A stretch of DNA of 64,000 nucleotides from assembly GCF_000764305.2 (NCBI RefSeq), contig NW_025939230.1, positions 310,001 through 374,000 of the forward strand, read 5' to 3'. The notes below the pieces were generated by a model, which was not told where the DNA came from, made no database searches, and was given only the letters and a program-made list of their open reading frames with translations. Position 1 is the first letter of the stretch; each line of letters begins with the position of its first letter. This document shows, in pieces, positions 45,340-57,557 of the stretch. The translations under genes and the position numbers were made by a program. This DNA comes from Hyalella azteca (Eukaryota > Arthropoda > Malacostraca > Amphipoda > Hyalellidae).

Positions 45340-48300
45340 GTTTCAGTTCTTAATTCATTTGCCCACTGGACACGATTCAAATCTTGTGACAGAAGGGTCA
45401 AGTAAATGATAACACCACAACCCTTGACTTTTTGTTACCTAAATCTCTTTATTATGAACACCATGAGAAATGATTGATCGGCTTTTTCAAGACTAAATAG
45501 GCCAGTGATCCAACAAAAAAGATAAATCGGTACTGTGAGTTTAGTAATGTACGTACTTGCATGGCTCAAAATGACAAACAATGGGATCTGCATGTTTATG
45601 GGATATCAGAATACTAAAAATTTATCATTGGGTCTAACTTACCAACGAAAGAGTATAGACGCGTCGATTGTGCTTTTAGTGGAACTGTTGGTTCGATTCC
45701 GCTACAATTTAAGTGAACTGCGAGCGGGGATTGAAACACGAATTTGCCGAGGTTACAGTTCAAAGTGCATTTGTAAAATATGAAGGTTACACCCCAAACA
45801 CCCAAACATATGTGAACAAGGTTGACTTGATACTACGATAACTGAGTCGACGAAGAAAGAAAACGTCAATCTACAAGTAGCTCGGAGGTTTTGCAAAAAA
45901 GTTAGATATTCTAGAATATGAATGAAACTGATAAAAAAGATAAATAGTATCAATACATGCTCAAGCCTACATTTTTCAATTTGACACTCATTGCCAAATT
46001 GAAGTGTAAGCCATTGCCTTCAATTTTGTTTATCCTGCAGGGAATTTAATTTGACTTTATATTTATATATACAAGCCAAGTTCGGTTTAAATGTAGTCGA
46101 GAAAAGACCATTGATTGTGTTTGGCATCAATTATTCGCACTGTCAGCCATCCCTAAATATTATACACTAAATAAGATTTTATGAATATTTTCTCTATGAG
46201 ATACATTTACATTATTTACATTAATAGATAGCATGTGTAAAATTTTGCGTTACTGTCATTGCCTGATATGGCTGTTGTAATGACTGGTAGTTTTAATAGG
46301 ATAGACATTAGTTTACGACTTAGCGATAACATATCCATTTTATATCTTAAAGGTTTTACTTGTGCGTTTTTTCGTTTAAAGTTTATTTCAGCTTCGCTCT
46401 GGCTTCATTCGTGAACATTTTTCCCTCCCTTTGGGTCAATTAATAAATAATGGCGTAGCTACGTTTATGCCATCGCTCATCGGCACTATTGGCATTTTCC
46501 ATGCATTGTCGACAGTCACTGCCCATTAGAAAAAATTCTATTTTATATGTTTCTTTTGCTTCGTCCATAAATTTACTTTACATCTCAGATTTAGAGAATT
46601 TTAAAAAATATTTTATTACAGAATTTTCTCGTTTGTACCATGTTTTTCATACGTTTTCAACAAAATTTGGACTAATTAAAGTATAGCACGTATTAAAATA
46701 CGATGTTGGAGGCCTTACAACATCCCTCTATGCTCTAATATTCGTTTAAACTTTAAACTATAGACGAGATAGTATAATCGATCTAGAAATTTAGTGCTAT
46801 ATATAAGAGGATGACGTTATATCAGAGGACCACGCTTCCCACAACGTTGTCAAGGCTTAATTTAAGTCTGTGACTACTAGGGTTAATTTTCCATACACAA
46901 TTGCAGGTGGTCTTATAATTTGCACAGTTCATGTATTGAAGCCACTCTCCCAGAGCTTCTATATATGCATTAAAATAATTCGCAAAACTTTAGATCAATA
47001 AAGCAATTCCCAGAACATGCATTTATCCCAGTGTTTTATTCCCAGTGTTTTCATATGACGTTGAGCAGGAATAATGAGCAACGTTGAAGCGGACATCCAA
47101 CTTGTGGCGACCATCGAACTCAACGATCTAAATTGTTTCAGTAACTAAAACGAAGTATGCCAGGTTAGTGTGCTGGCATTTACCTCGAATGATTTCGAGG
47201 AAAATTATGTACGGCGAGATTGCAGAGTTAAAGTTAAGGCATATATGACAAGTATTCACATGTGAAGTTACGAAAACGAAATTAACTTGAGTTACTATAC
47301 AAACCAAGAATAATTATACACTCGGCAAATTGATAGGTCATATTGTCCAAATTGTGACTGGAAGAAGTAATTGGAGACCAATTAATGGCTACTCGAAATT
47401 TAGAATTGAATGCAATGAACTAATTAATGTTGTTATTTTGTTTCAAAGGTTCTTAGAGACATATTGAATGATAATAATTTGGGTAATACATCTCCATAAT
47501 TAGAACAGCAATTATTAATATTGTACTTGCGACGAAGTTATCAATCATTTTTATTTAATTTAACTGAAATTTGTATTTCGCTGTGAAGAATCTTGTAGGT
47601 CCGCTCTACTTCAGCAGGCAATTCAGCAAATTGTTCATCGTTGTTGCATTAGCTAGCAAATTGAATATACAATGCCGCGAAGAATTCAAAAGCGAATTTC
47701 ATATAAATGTAACTCATGAAATTATTACATATTACAAATACTGATTAGTTAGCGAGTCAATGAGTCAGCAACTTTTTTAGAAACAAGTCACTGTTAATTT
47801 GTTATTTGAATTACGCATAAAAGGATACACAATTAGCAATTAGGATTAACTCGCGCTGGTGAGAAAAGTTACACTATAAGAACAAATTTTATCGAATAAT
47901 TTTGTGATAATTTAGCAAAATGAAACTAATTAAATCAAATGTTATCTCTATCCGGGTGCTAATGTTGTTAGTCTTTGGATATATTTTTTTAAATCAACAA
48001 TAATTTTTCCCAAGGCTTTTTCAAGGACTAGCGGTCCTTTCAAATATTTAAGGTGGTATGCAAAACAATAAGATTTACAACTGCTACTGATTTAACTAGA
48101 GATTCAGTTATAGGTGACAAGCTTAGCATTACTTAAATAATGATCATGAAGAATAACGGACATGAGGAAGTAGTATATTGAACAATATTGTACTGGTGGA
48201 AACAAGATGCAGTCAAGAGGGTCGGCTTTGATACAGAGTTTCAGAATTCCGTGAGGCTTGCCTTCTCTGTGTCGGGATCGACTGTCCTATGCCAACAGTT

Positions 48301-48920
48301 GGCAAGAAAGAAAGTAAGGTGACTGAAGATAGATTAAGAGATAAGAACGGTCCCCATCAAAAAATTTAGCGCAAGTTGTGATTTTATAACCAATTACATA
48401 GAGTATACGCCCGTCGGCGTCGGCTTCCAACATCAGAAATCACAAATTTCTTAACTGTACTATGCACAACAGTAAGGCTAATCCTAACAGTTCATAGTAA
48501 TTTTGCTGGCTACTTAGAAATATTTCAATCAGTCGCAACACAGGCAGTCAGTCTCAACTGAATGATTTCAGATATCGTTCGCCCCCAGACAATAATTGCC
48601 TCTAGTGCAACAGGTCACCAGATTTAAATGACTACGTTGAACATGTGCATGCTAACTAACATTGCAGCGGTTCATAAACATATAACGTCTGATGATGTGC
48701 GCGACGAAAGGAATTTGTTCTGAATGCGCCAATCCATTTTGCGGGGATTCAAAGGAATGTAAAAAAATCGCCTGAGGGCATCTTACTGGTAAAACTAATG
48801 ACTTTTCAACTACTAAAGTGACGAATTTGAATGGAGACACTTGCTACTCTTCAAGGTCCTTTACTTTTCATGCTAATTTTTAATGGAATGCCATTCTCGT
48901 CACCTACAACTAAATCTCTT
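45340..48920. other. Gene-free intergenic stretch
   Basis: AT-rich. A GGTTCGATTCC at about 45692 looks like a Pol III B box but lacks a matching A box upstream. No protein frame is convincing. Nothing else recognised. Confidence 0.4.
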
Positions 48921-48924
48921 TTAA

Positions 48925-49808
48925 GGGGAGCGTCTGGGGTAAAATTGTGAATTTTGGCTTTTCCGGTTTTTAGTCTCATCTTAAAGCTGACATTCTGCTC
49001 TATCCAACGGTACCAAAATCATTTCTGTACGTTGATTTATGCGTTCACGACAGCTTGCGAAAGAGGGGGGGGCGGGGGAGTTCTTTCACATTTTAGGTGG
49101 GCGATAATTTCCGGTAGCATGCATAAATAGCTAGTCCACATACGATGTGCTTCAGTAACCCGCCTGCAGTTGTACGGGAGGGGTTGCGTGTCGTCGCTCC
49201 CACCATCCTTGACTGGAATCAGGCTGCAGTAACGTTTAGTTTTGTATCCTTGCTACATTGAGTGTCTATTCCGATGCGCGCGGGACTTTGTCGCGCTCTC
49301 CTGAACATTCACACTTATTGTCACTATCTACTCCTAGAGGAGTTTTGAAGTTACAGCAATGAGACATATACCATTCGATTTGCAAAGAAAAGATCTACAA
49401 ACTGATGGTAGGCTTTTTTCCAAGTTCGTTATAGTTCGGATTTTATTTTGCAAAAAGGGGGGGGGGAAATGGAGGTAAAATCGAAAATTTCGAAAAATTT
49501 CGGACAAAATGCTCCCACACTCACAAAAATGAGAAATTCGAAAAACCCTAGCATCAGTTTGTAGATATGGTCTTTACGCATCGAATGATATGTGTTTCGA
49601 TGTTGTAGCTTGAAAATCCTAGGAGGAGACAGGTTTTCTAAAGTACCCCTTTTTTGCCGTTTTCTAAGAATTGCACGTTTTCTTTCAATTTTTTCGAAAA
49701 ATTGAAATGAATAAAACCTGCGTTATTTTAGGGTTTACACATGTGTACCAAATTTCAAATCGATCCGTCTGTAAATAACCGAGATAAAATTTACCCCAGA
49801 CGCTCCTC
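48925..49808. mobile_element. TTAA-flanked non-autonomous element
   Basis: The left terminus GGGGAGCGTCTGGGGTAAA and the right terminus (inverted GAGGAGCGTCTGGGGTAAA) are each flanked by TTAA (48921-48924 and 49809-49812). It is 884 bp with no transposase frame. The centre contains a GC-rich patch (49060-49330) and poly-G runs. TTAA targeting suggests mobilisation by a piggyBac-type transposase, but the ends differ from the piggyBac remnant at 25799. Confidence 0.82.
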
Positions 49809-49814
49809 TTAAAT

Positions 49815-51480
49815 CAGTAGTAGTTATACCGCCTTAAATAATAAAAAACTTCTCATTCAGACGAAGACTGAAGTTCCTGATTGTACTAGCGAATTCTGTG
49901 CGTGAAATGCCTCATAGAAATGGCGCAGCGTCGTGAAATTTTGAATAGGACGGTGGCAGTAGTGAGTATGAGCGGCAAACAAACCGCTTCTGAATCATGC
50001 AGTGGTCAGATCCAAAATCGATATGCTCACGAGCGAGACAACTTTGTTTCTCAACGCACCAACATTCTAACCACTAGCCGTCTATGCTGCTGGGGTTACC
50101 CAGGTTCGGCCAGCCGTACTTATAGTACTTTAACGTAGACCCCAACACAGGCTTGCAATCAAAGACACTTCCGAAACAATTCTCTTGAATCTGTAGTTCC
50201 AAACTCTACTAAAGAAAAAGAACAAAGAATAAATAACCTAAGTAACAAATAAATGAACAAAGACAGAGTATGAACAAACCTTCTCATGAATAAACTAATC
50301 TAACTTTACATAATATAACAGAATAAAGAACATCTCGGAATAACCACTAAAAATTATTGTAAAACACAGGAACAAACAAATAACCAAGTTAAAACACACC
50401 TTGACACTGTGGGTTCAAATGCGGGACTGGCAAGGACGGACTATAACCTACAAATCTAACTTCCGCATTTCTAAACTGAAAACTAAAATTGCAAAATTAC
50501 AAAATTCTAAAAATACCAAATTCGAATTCCCTAACAATGCTCACGAAATTGCATTTCCTGAATAGACTGAAATAGACTTCTCGCTCGTAACTGATTTAAC
50601 TTTCAACGCTAGGTGGAGAGCATATCGTGATATCCCTTGTTTTGGTAGATGTTGGCGTTTGTGCATGCACTATTTTAAATTGACAGCTCAGTACTCTAAT
50701 TAGAATACACGACATTTCAAAGTACTATCCTATATTTCGCAAACAAAGGCAAAATCGAAAAACTGTCACTAGTTAAACATGACCGTTGGAAGGTTAGGTA
50801 TTTATATACAAAGTTTCATTCATGTCTGTTTAGTAGTTTGGAAAAAATTTCTTGTTCAGTGCACGTATTGCTGTTTAAATCATCACTGATAGTGTGAGTG
50901 AAAAAACTCGCTTACGAAGGCAGAACATAAAAATTCCCATGAGCTAAACATCACCCTGGGACAGTTAGGAAGGTATTATCAAAATTTCTTTCAAATATGT
51001 TAAGTACTTTCGAAGAAATGTCTTGTTCACTGTGAATTTCGGCACGTATCGCCATATAACTCACGAATAAAAGCGATATTGAAAATTTTTTCACGAGCTA
51101 AACATCACCGTTAAATCATAATTAATACGAGTACCAAGTTTCATAGAGCTGCGTTCATTACTTTGGGAGATATTCCTTGTTCACTGAATTTGGAGACCGG
51201 CCGCATATAGTGCGGCCGTAAATTTGTCTGAGATGTTTGCCCCACCTAGCATCTCGTCAATTCTCCGCTAACTAATTTTCTAAGGTTAACCCTTAGAAAA
51301 GTGTCTCCAGTAGACCGGAACAGCCGAACAATCTGCTAAGTTTTTTTGACGGGGGAGACGTGTGAGGGCATACGTCCGTACTTCTCTCTTTTTCTTTCTT
51401 CAGTTACGTCACTATCTTTCTTGGCGATTATTATTGAAATGTCAGGTGATAGAGGGTCAAGCATGATCATACCACACATG
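49815..51480. other. Gene-free stretch with repeat debris
   Basis: A 78-codon frame at 49902-50138 is unassigned. On its minus strand GGCTAGTGGTTAGAATGTTGG resembles the A-box segment of the SINE family listed at 54152, without a clean B box. An A/C-rich patch spans 50200-50420. The degenerate triplication at 50755-51195 is listed separately. Confidence 0.4.
50755..51195. repeat. Degenerate threefold repeat, period about 155-185 bp
   Basis: Three diverged copies run from AGCTAAACATCACC-like starts to TTCTTGTTCACTG-like ends (about 50765-50860, 50942-51032, 51098-51190). Only the outer parts of each copy align well. Origin unknown. Confidence 0.6.
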
Positions 51481-51485
51481 GCTTA

Positions 51486-52446
51486 TGCCTCGTTCTCATG
51501 CCTCGTTCTCACACTGCCGGTTGAAGGGCCGGAAGACACCCGGAATCGATTCCGGGGGTACCTGTTATCAAACTGGAGATCCGGGAAATGAGATCCGGGA
51601 GTTCCTAGAGTTCCTGGAGGGTGTGGCCATAATCCGGCTTGGTCGAAAAAATTATTCAACATTTTGAATAATTTTGCCGGTACGCCAGGAACCATAAAAA
51701 TCCTGGGCCCAACCTGCTCTTCCGATGCTATGTGAGAACTCAGCCTGGGGTACCGGGAGGGGTGAAATCGTCCCAAAATTTTTTCTTGTGCGAAAGCATT
51801 GTCACTTATTCACATTTTCAGCCTATATGCTGTTTCAACTTTGTACTTTTTTTTGCAAATGCATTGTCAATTGTTCAAATTTAATACTATCTGCTGTTAA
51901 AATGATGTACTTTTTCACATTTTTGTGTTGACATTTTTTTCACATTGTTGAAAAGGTATTACATTAAATAGCGAATTTTTCATTAAGCATTGAAAGCTTT
52001 TATTGAAAGGGGCGGGCCTAAATTTGCATAACTTACCCGGAATACCGGGAGAAAAGCCGGGCCTACCCTGGTTTTACGGCAGTTCCTTCTGCTCAAACGG
52101 CTCTACCTGCTGTTTTACCGGCTTTTTTTTCCGGGAATTCCGGCGATCTACCTGGAAATCCGGGAGGCATACGGGACTTCCGGCAGGCTCCCGAGAGTAC
52201 CGGGAATACGTTGACAGCCGGTATTGCAGGATCTCCCGGCTTCAGCCGGATATCCGGCTCTTCCGTGAAACCTTCCGGCTCTTACGGGACAGCTATTAGC
52301 ATATTATATTATATCCTTAGCATATTAAGCCCTGCCCCTTAGCATATTTAGCCCTGCCCCATACACCGACTATAAATCCGGCATTTCAACCGGCTTGGCG
52401 TTTCCGGGACGTCCGGCCCTTTAACCGGCAATGTGAGAACGAGGCA
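51486..52446. mobile_element. CCGG-rich inverted-repeat element
   Basis: The terminal repeats TGCCTCGTTCTCA…CACTGCCGGTT at the left (with the first 13 bases duplicated) and the inverted AACCGGCAATGTGAGAACGAGGCA at the right are flanked by TTA (51483-51485, 52447-52449). Both subterminal regions contain dozens of short CCGG/CCGGGA motifs at irregular 10-20 base spacing, and the middle is AT-rich. It is 961 bp with no transposase. The 3-bp TTA duplication fits PIF/Harbinger, but the superfamily is uncertain. Confidence 0.8.
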
Positions 52447-52449
52447 TTA

Positions 52450-53285
52450 ACCTACTGCAGCCTAACCTCTTCTGTTCTAACCTACTCACGTTGAAAATAT
52501 TTCTCCACCCAAAATAAGCCTAAGACCTAACCTGACCAAGAGACCTAACCTGATCTCAACGGCTGAAGGAAGTTAGAGAGGTGGGGCAAGTGAGAAGGTA
52601 TATAGAGCAAGTCACTGGCTGCAAGATAGTTGCAAGTCGAGACTTTGTGAATAGGTTAAGCCAGAAGAGGTGAGGCCGGTTGCAAAACAGCCAGCTTAAG
52701 ATCGAGCATGCTACCGCACTTTTATCTTTGAGTAGCGTGTCAATGGTCTAGAGTCAAGACTCTAGATTATGGTATTGCAGCGATCTGCGGCTTTTTGTTC
52801 CGGGTGTTGACTCCAGCACTTATTTAAGAGTTGAATTTGTCGATCCCTCATGCGCCCGTTCCATAAACAAGGATTCAGACTTGGTAGACTTGGTAGATTC
52901 AGATTTGCTGAGTGTCGGAGCGAGCTCATTGGTCCGGTGACGTCTCTGACATTATTTAACATGTTTAACTTGTGACAAATGTTAAGCTTTACTTTGATAT
53001 CTCTGCCATTTTTAGTGTTAGGGCAAATATCACACTGTCGGACCTCGGATTTTCCAACTGATGGACCTTGGACCTTATTTATATCTTCCATATGTCACCA
53101 GCTGTGTTCATGAACAGATTGGGGAATATTCTCTATCAAGTGAAGAAATATATTAAGCGTTATGCGGAAGCAGCCGTGAAACCCTTCATATTCGCATGGT
53201 GAATTGTTGATACCTCAGTCGGAGTCAAAGGGTTTAAAATTAGAAGCATCTGTCTTCGGTCATCTTACTGTCACACAAGCTCTCA
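52450..53285. other. 5' region of the trypsin pseudogene
   Basis: Includes scattered CCTAACCT words (not a telomere array) and a 109-codon minus-strand frame (53091-52762) with no recognised family. The segment 53090-53190 (CAGCTGTGTTCATGAACAGA onward) is clearly homologous to the 5' flank of trypsin gene 4 at 58013-58100, showing that the duplication included upstream DNA. Confidence 0.55.
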
Positions 53286-53287
53286 TC

Positions 53288-54898
53288 ATGAAAATTCTCA
53301 ACCTGTGTCTCATGGCAGCTTCTGTATCGGTAATGTTAATTAAATACAAACGCCTACAAAAATATGAAGCGCGGAGAAAAGTAGGTACAAAGAAACAATT
53401 GAGTAAATTTCAGAAAGTGTTAATTATCTGCATTGTTTATTCGGTCATTCTTAAACGTGAATTAGAATAAACTTCTCAATACACATTTTTGACACAATCT
53501 AATCTGTAACATGAGGATTATTGCATTATCAGCTGTGATAGTTCTGAATTTTGTGGGCTAACTTAATTAAAAATAATGCTTTGGACCATACTAGTATGTA
53601 ATTTCGATGTTCTCGCTGCAGAAGAGGTCACAACAGAATTGTTTGCGGTACCGACGTCGCAACGGGGGAAATCTGAGGGGGTGGTATTTTAATATCAACT
53701 GAGTTTCTAGGAGGTGGTATTTAACGGCCACTTCCAGTTCTGCGGCGCCTGTTCACTTCGTAAATTGGACGATCTGCGCCGCTCATTAATTGCGTCGATG
53801 GGGACTACTACGACAGCAAACTGGCTTGAGGGTTGAAAGTTGAGGGTTGGAAAAGTACTGCTTTTTCCAACTAAAGAACATGAATAGTGTTTATAAGGTA
53901 GAAAATTCTTTTCAATTTTTCTCCAATGATCACAAATACAACAGTAATCTATTCCCCTGTGGAGAATACATGCACAAAATTCAGTTAGAACTAAATGTAA
54001 CCAGTTCATATTTTGGCATATAATTATCTATTCTACTCACTTCAACCAAAGAATTTTCGCACGAATGTTTCATAAGGCGAAAAGTCGCTCAGTCTTACTT
54101 TTTATGGCACTCTTCCGTAAAGAATACTTAGCATTCAACTAAAGTACCACGGGCAGGGTGGCCCAGAGGTTAAAGTTCAGAGTACCAAGATTGGCGCAGA
54201 GAGGCGCGGGTTCGATCCCTGCTCTGTGCGCCAGTGTCTTGTCAGAATCGGCGAGTAGGCCGGGCGGTTAAGCACAGCAGAATTGTAGCAGTGAGTTGTG
54301 AGTTCGAGACCGCAACAAGCTGTAGATGTTCTGAGATGTTAAGAAGCGGCGACAGGCCTATGGCATAATACACGCTGAAACCGCAATTATTATTATATTA
54401 TTATAAAGTAACTCCAAATGCACAGTTGTGTATTTGATGTTTATAATAAGATAATAAATTTCAACGTGTCTTTCCAGATCTTTACTGAAACCGAACAAAA
54501 TGGAGACCTCATCAAAATAATCATAAGCATGAGGCATACGATCCTGATTCATTAGAGAATGAAATCTAATTGCTGGAGGTGGCTTCTCTGGGATTCAATG
54601 ACAACGTCTAAGAAATACGTACTGCCCGAGTCTCACCAGGAGTTCAAAGGGACTGCAATAGTTTCAGGGTGGAGTACTCTAACAATGAGTGGAGTTACAC
54701 CCAATATCCTGCAGAAAGTTACAGTTCCGATTGTCAGTGATGAAGATTGCAAAACTGACTACTGTTTGTTAGCCTCCTTCAAGGAATCCATGATGTGTAT
54801 ACTGGTAAAGAAGGTAAAGATTCATGTGTCCAGTCATAGGGCCGGCAGCCCTTTGGCTGAAAATATATCGACCTCTTTTGTGGTACAATGCAAGTGAG
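53288..54898 (+). pseudogene. Trypsin pseudogene
   Basis: It keeps the three-exon plan of its neighbours but is broken throughout. Exon 1 (53288-53329) encodes MKILNLCLMAASVS and lacks the final base that keeps phase in the siblings. Exon 2 (from about 53622) reads RGHNRIVCGTDVATGEI, with the first activation Gly changed to Cys, then hits TGA. Later in the exon FQFCGA and ICAAH survive, but a TAA follows the His codon. Exon 3 (from about 54478) lacks the VAGEHD start. The Asp block reads NEI followed by TAA, so the catalytic Asp is lost. A long frame then runs …[20 protein letters not shown]… to ESMMC before a shift destroys the [11 protein letters not shown] block. No functional protease can be made from it. 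It is most like gene 4 (shared EDCKxDY and 5' flank), so it is a decayed tandem duplicate. Confidence 0.9.
54152..54367 (+). mobile_element. Dimeric tRNA-derived SINE
   Basis: Two tRNA-like modules in a row. Module 1 has a consensus A box, TGGCCCAGAGG (54159-54169), and B box, GGTTCGATCCC (54209-54219). Module 2 has TAGGCCGGGCGG (54256-54267) and AGTTCGAGACC (54301-54311), followed by a non-tRNA tail with GCGACAGGCCTATGGCATAA. A related, more decayed copy is at 20225-20360. It lies inside intron 2 of the trypsin pseudogene. It lacks clean cloverleaf pairing, so it is not a functional tRNA pair. Confidence 0.75.
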
Positions 54899-54899
54899 T

Positions 54900-56190
54900 G
54901 ATGGCCTATATAGTTCACTTAAGCGGTTACTGTATAGTTGCTTTATGCGAAGTAAGCTTCGTCTTAATAAAATTCAAGTGCCGCTTGCGCGTCTCATTCG
55001 ATGAAGTTTTTTATCCGCTTTAATTGCCAATACCAGTAGTACACGTCCTACAACATCTTGTTGCTGGCCAGATGCTGTAGGAAATACTACACATGACATT
55101 TTCGTGCATCGCCCTGTATATGCGGCAGTCAAACGTTTTGATATTTCGCGCATGTCCGAGAAACAGTCGTGTCTGAGACATTCCAGGTTCCAAGGAAGGA
55201 CAAGCGAGGCTATGGAACTTTGTAACATTTACCATCAATGCATACTCTCCCCCTCTGTGACTGGGAGCCGTGTAAGACTTGTTGGGGCATTAATATGTAT
55301 GTAGTTTCCGAAGTGAAGCCTATCTTTCCCAGCAGTTTAGAAACAGCTACTGTTTTTGTAACGCCTAGGACTTGGGGAGCAAGCATATTAGAGTCTTTAT
55401 GTCCGCTTTTTTGTTCAACCTTCCGAACCAAAGTCAGACCTAGCAGTCAGACCTATCAACATTCGAATTAATCAGATATCAGAATACCTCATAGCGTCTA
55501 CTACGAACTTTTGTAAATGGTATTTGAGCCGAATAAATCGTATTCTATGCGTTAACTCATCTTCAAACATTTAAAACATTTCAATATAAAACCTTCAAAC
55601 ACCAAAGGTAAACAAAACAAAACAAATTCGTATGAACGGACCCTATTTAGATGCGGGCCCGACTGTGACGTAAAAGTAGGTAACGCCTAGGTCTTGGGCC
55701 GAGCACGTAAATAAGCGTCTCTATTGTCCGCTTTTTCATAAAGTCTGACAGCTTGGTTCCTACGCTTCGCTTGGGTTCGTCCCAGGACAGGGTTGCCAGC
55801 TTAGCTATTTTCTAGTTAGATCAAGCTTATTTAGAATCTATCTGACGGGAAAAATTTCGGTGAACAGCTACAAACCCACCTGATTATTTTTCTTATTAAA
55901 CTTTTTCTGGTGTATTTATCATAATTTTGAATTTGCTATACAAATCATATGAATAATTTCATACAATCTTATCCTTATTCAAGGTAGTGAAGCATATATA
56001 ACTTTGAGAAGATTTATTGAATTTAGTAGTCTGAATATCAACTTTAAGCTTGAAATCTGGTTGAATTTCTGGAGCTGGGACGGTTTCAATTACGCCAAAA
56101 GGAAAAACCAAGAGATAATGAATGGCTGGAACCGCGTCAATTGTAGTACAGCGACAACAGGTAAGTCGCGGCTGCTGCTCCGCCACCAGC
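54900..56190. other. Gene-free stretch with a short dispersed duplication
   Basis: GTAACGCCTAGG(A/T)CTTGGG…GTCCGCTTTTT occurs twice (about 55358-55415 and 55680-55735), suggesting an unrecognised transposon. Short GC-richer frames around 54980-55440 are unassigned. An ACAACAG/GTAAGT donor-like site at about 56160 has no exon I can support. Confidence 0.4.
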
Positions 56191-56196
56191 TACGAA

Positions 56197-56347
56197 CCAG
56201 GGCCCATACTTTCAGAAAAAGTTAAGAGATCGTAAGTTCATCAGCCAATCATTGACGGCCTTTCAAGCAAAATCCACCAATCATAGACAAGAAAATAGAG
56301 CGTAAGTACTTACGTTCACTGAGCGAGTTTTGAAAGTATGCCTCTGG
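56197..56347. mobile_element. Short MITE, copy 2 of 2
   Basis: A 151-bp copy of the family at 27464-27615. The ends are CCAGGGCCCATACTTTCA and TGAAAGTATGCCTCTGG. The interior AGATCGTAAGTTCATCAGCC through AATAGAGCGTAAGTA is almost identical to the other copy. No coding capacity. Confidence 0.85.
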
Positions 56348-56349
56348 TT

Positions 56350-57556
56350 TGCGGTTCATACTGTGGAAATTGTGTTATTTTGAATATAAAGATCATAGAA
56401 AACAAGGTAAAAAGCATAAAGTAACTTAAGGAGTAAATTTATACGAGGTTAAGGTAAACTAAATAATCACCTGAGATTAAATGCCACTCAGTGTGCTTAC
56501 GCACTTTTTGGAAGAATTGAATTGGGCGAAAAAAGAAAAAATCAGTTGAAGGTGGATGCTTCAGACGGAATTAAAGTAAGAATAGTTGAAGATTGGTGCG
56601 TTGAAGTAAGATTAAAGGTAAAGCGATTCGGCGTGAACTCTAAATATAGAGCTCTAGTAGAAGCCTCATCGAATTAATGTTGAATTATTGAAGTTGAATT
56701 GAAATAAATTAGACAATTGAAGTCTGAAGCATCGCACACGTTAATTAAGCATAGATATGAGCGAACTAAACAAAACGAAAGAATATCGGGCACTCAAACC
56801 AAGGAATAGATAAATAACAGAACAAGGAAGAAATTTAGACTTATGGTTGAATGCTGGTGAAGTAGCGGCGGCCGACGACAGGCAGGCTGGAGATAACGAA
56901 ATTTAGTGTGTCTACGGTGGTGTATCAGTGCGAAATTTTCTATTTGCGGAAACCCGGGTCTGACCTAAATTACCCTAACATTAAACTTACCTTAGACTAA
57001 TCTTAATATTACCCAAACATAAATTATTACTAAATTTCAGTTTAAATAATAGAAATATGATTAACGGTGGGAAATGTCCCACAATCACAAAAAATGTTAA
57101 ATCTGATACATCGCATCAAAAATACAAAAATTATCTGCTCTACTTAAACTGAACATTGTTAGAATACATATCTTACAAGATTTAATGGCGTACTATGTCA
57201 CTGCCTTTGCTGACTTGAAGATGTTGAATAGAAAAAGTCTACTCTTAAGTATCAGATTGTTGTAAACTCAGGGATTTTAATTTCATAGTCTTTCTCGTGC
57301 TTAGCGTTTGGCAGTGATCGTATGCAGAGGGCTACTGCTATTTTCATTGAGTTATTATCAATTTTTTTGCAGATGGAGGGTATCCGGTTATTTTACATGT
57401 ATATACAGTATATGGTTGTGACAATTTTCATTGTTTTTAGTTTTCATGTCATCAACGTTTTCTGTTGTAGTATTCCCAGCAGGAGCAATTCGTCGACCTT
57501 TACACTAGCAAACGTAACCACGACGAATATTCAATCCGGGGACTTAGTCTGAGAGA
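56350..57556. other. Gene-free stretch
   Basis: AT-rich. Only short unassigned frames (for example 57322-57552) are present. No repeat ends or gene recognised. Confidence 0.4.
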
Positions 57557-57557
57557 T

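Noticed and set aside
45640..45720. tRNA or SINE around GGTTCGATTCC
   Set aside because: No A box at the right distance and no similarity to the other SINE copies beyond the B-box word.
52447..52560. Telomere-like CCTAACCT words
   Set aside because: The words are scattered and interrupted, not a tandem (CCTAA)n array.
52762..53091. 109-codon minus-strand frame as a gene
   Set aside because: No recognised motif, no start context or splice partners, and part of it overlaps the 5' flank duplicated with trypsin 4.
54152..54311. Two functional tRNA genes
   Set aside because: A and B boxes match consensus but the acceptor and anticodon stems do not pair properly and the block is repeated with a SINE tail elsewhere.
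55959..56225. Possible laminin-G-like exon ending at ACAACAG/GTAAGT
   Set aside because: The resemblance is a few residues only, the frame is ambiguous between strands, and no neighbouring exons exist.
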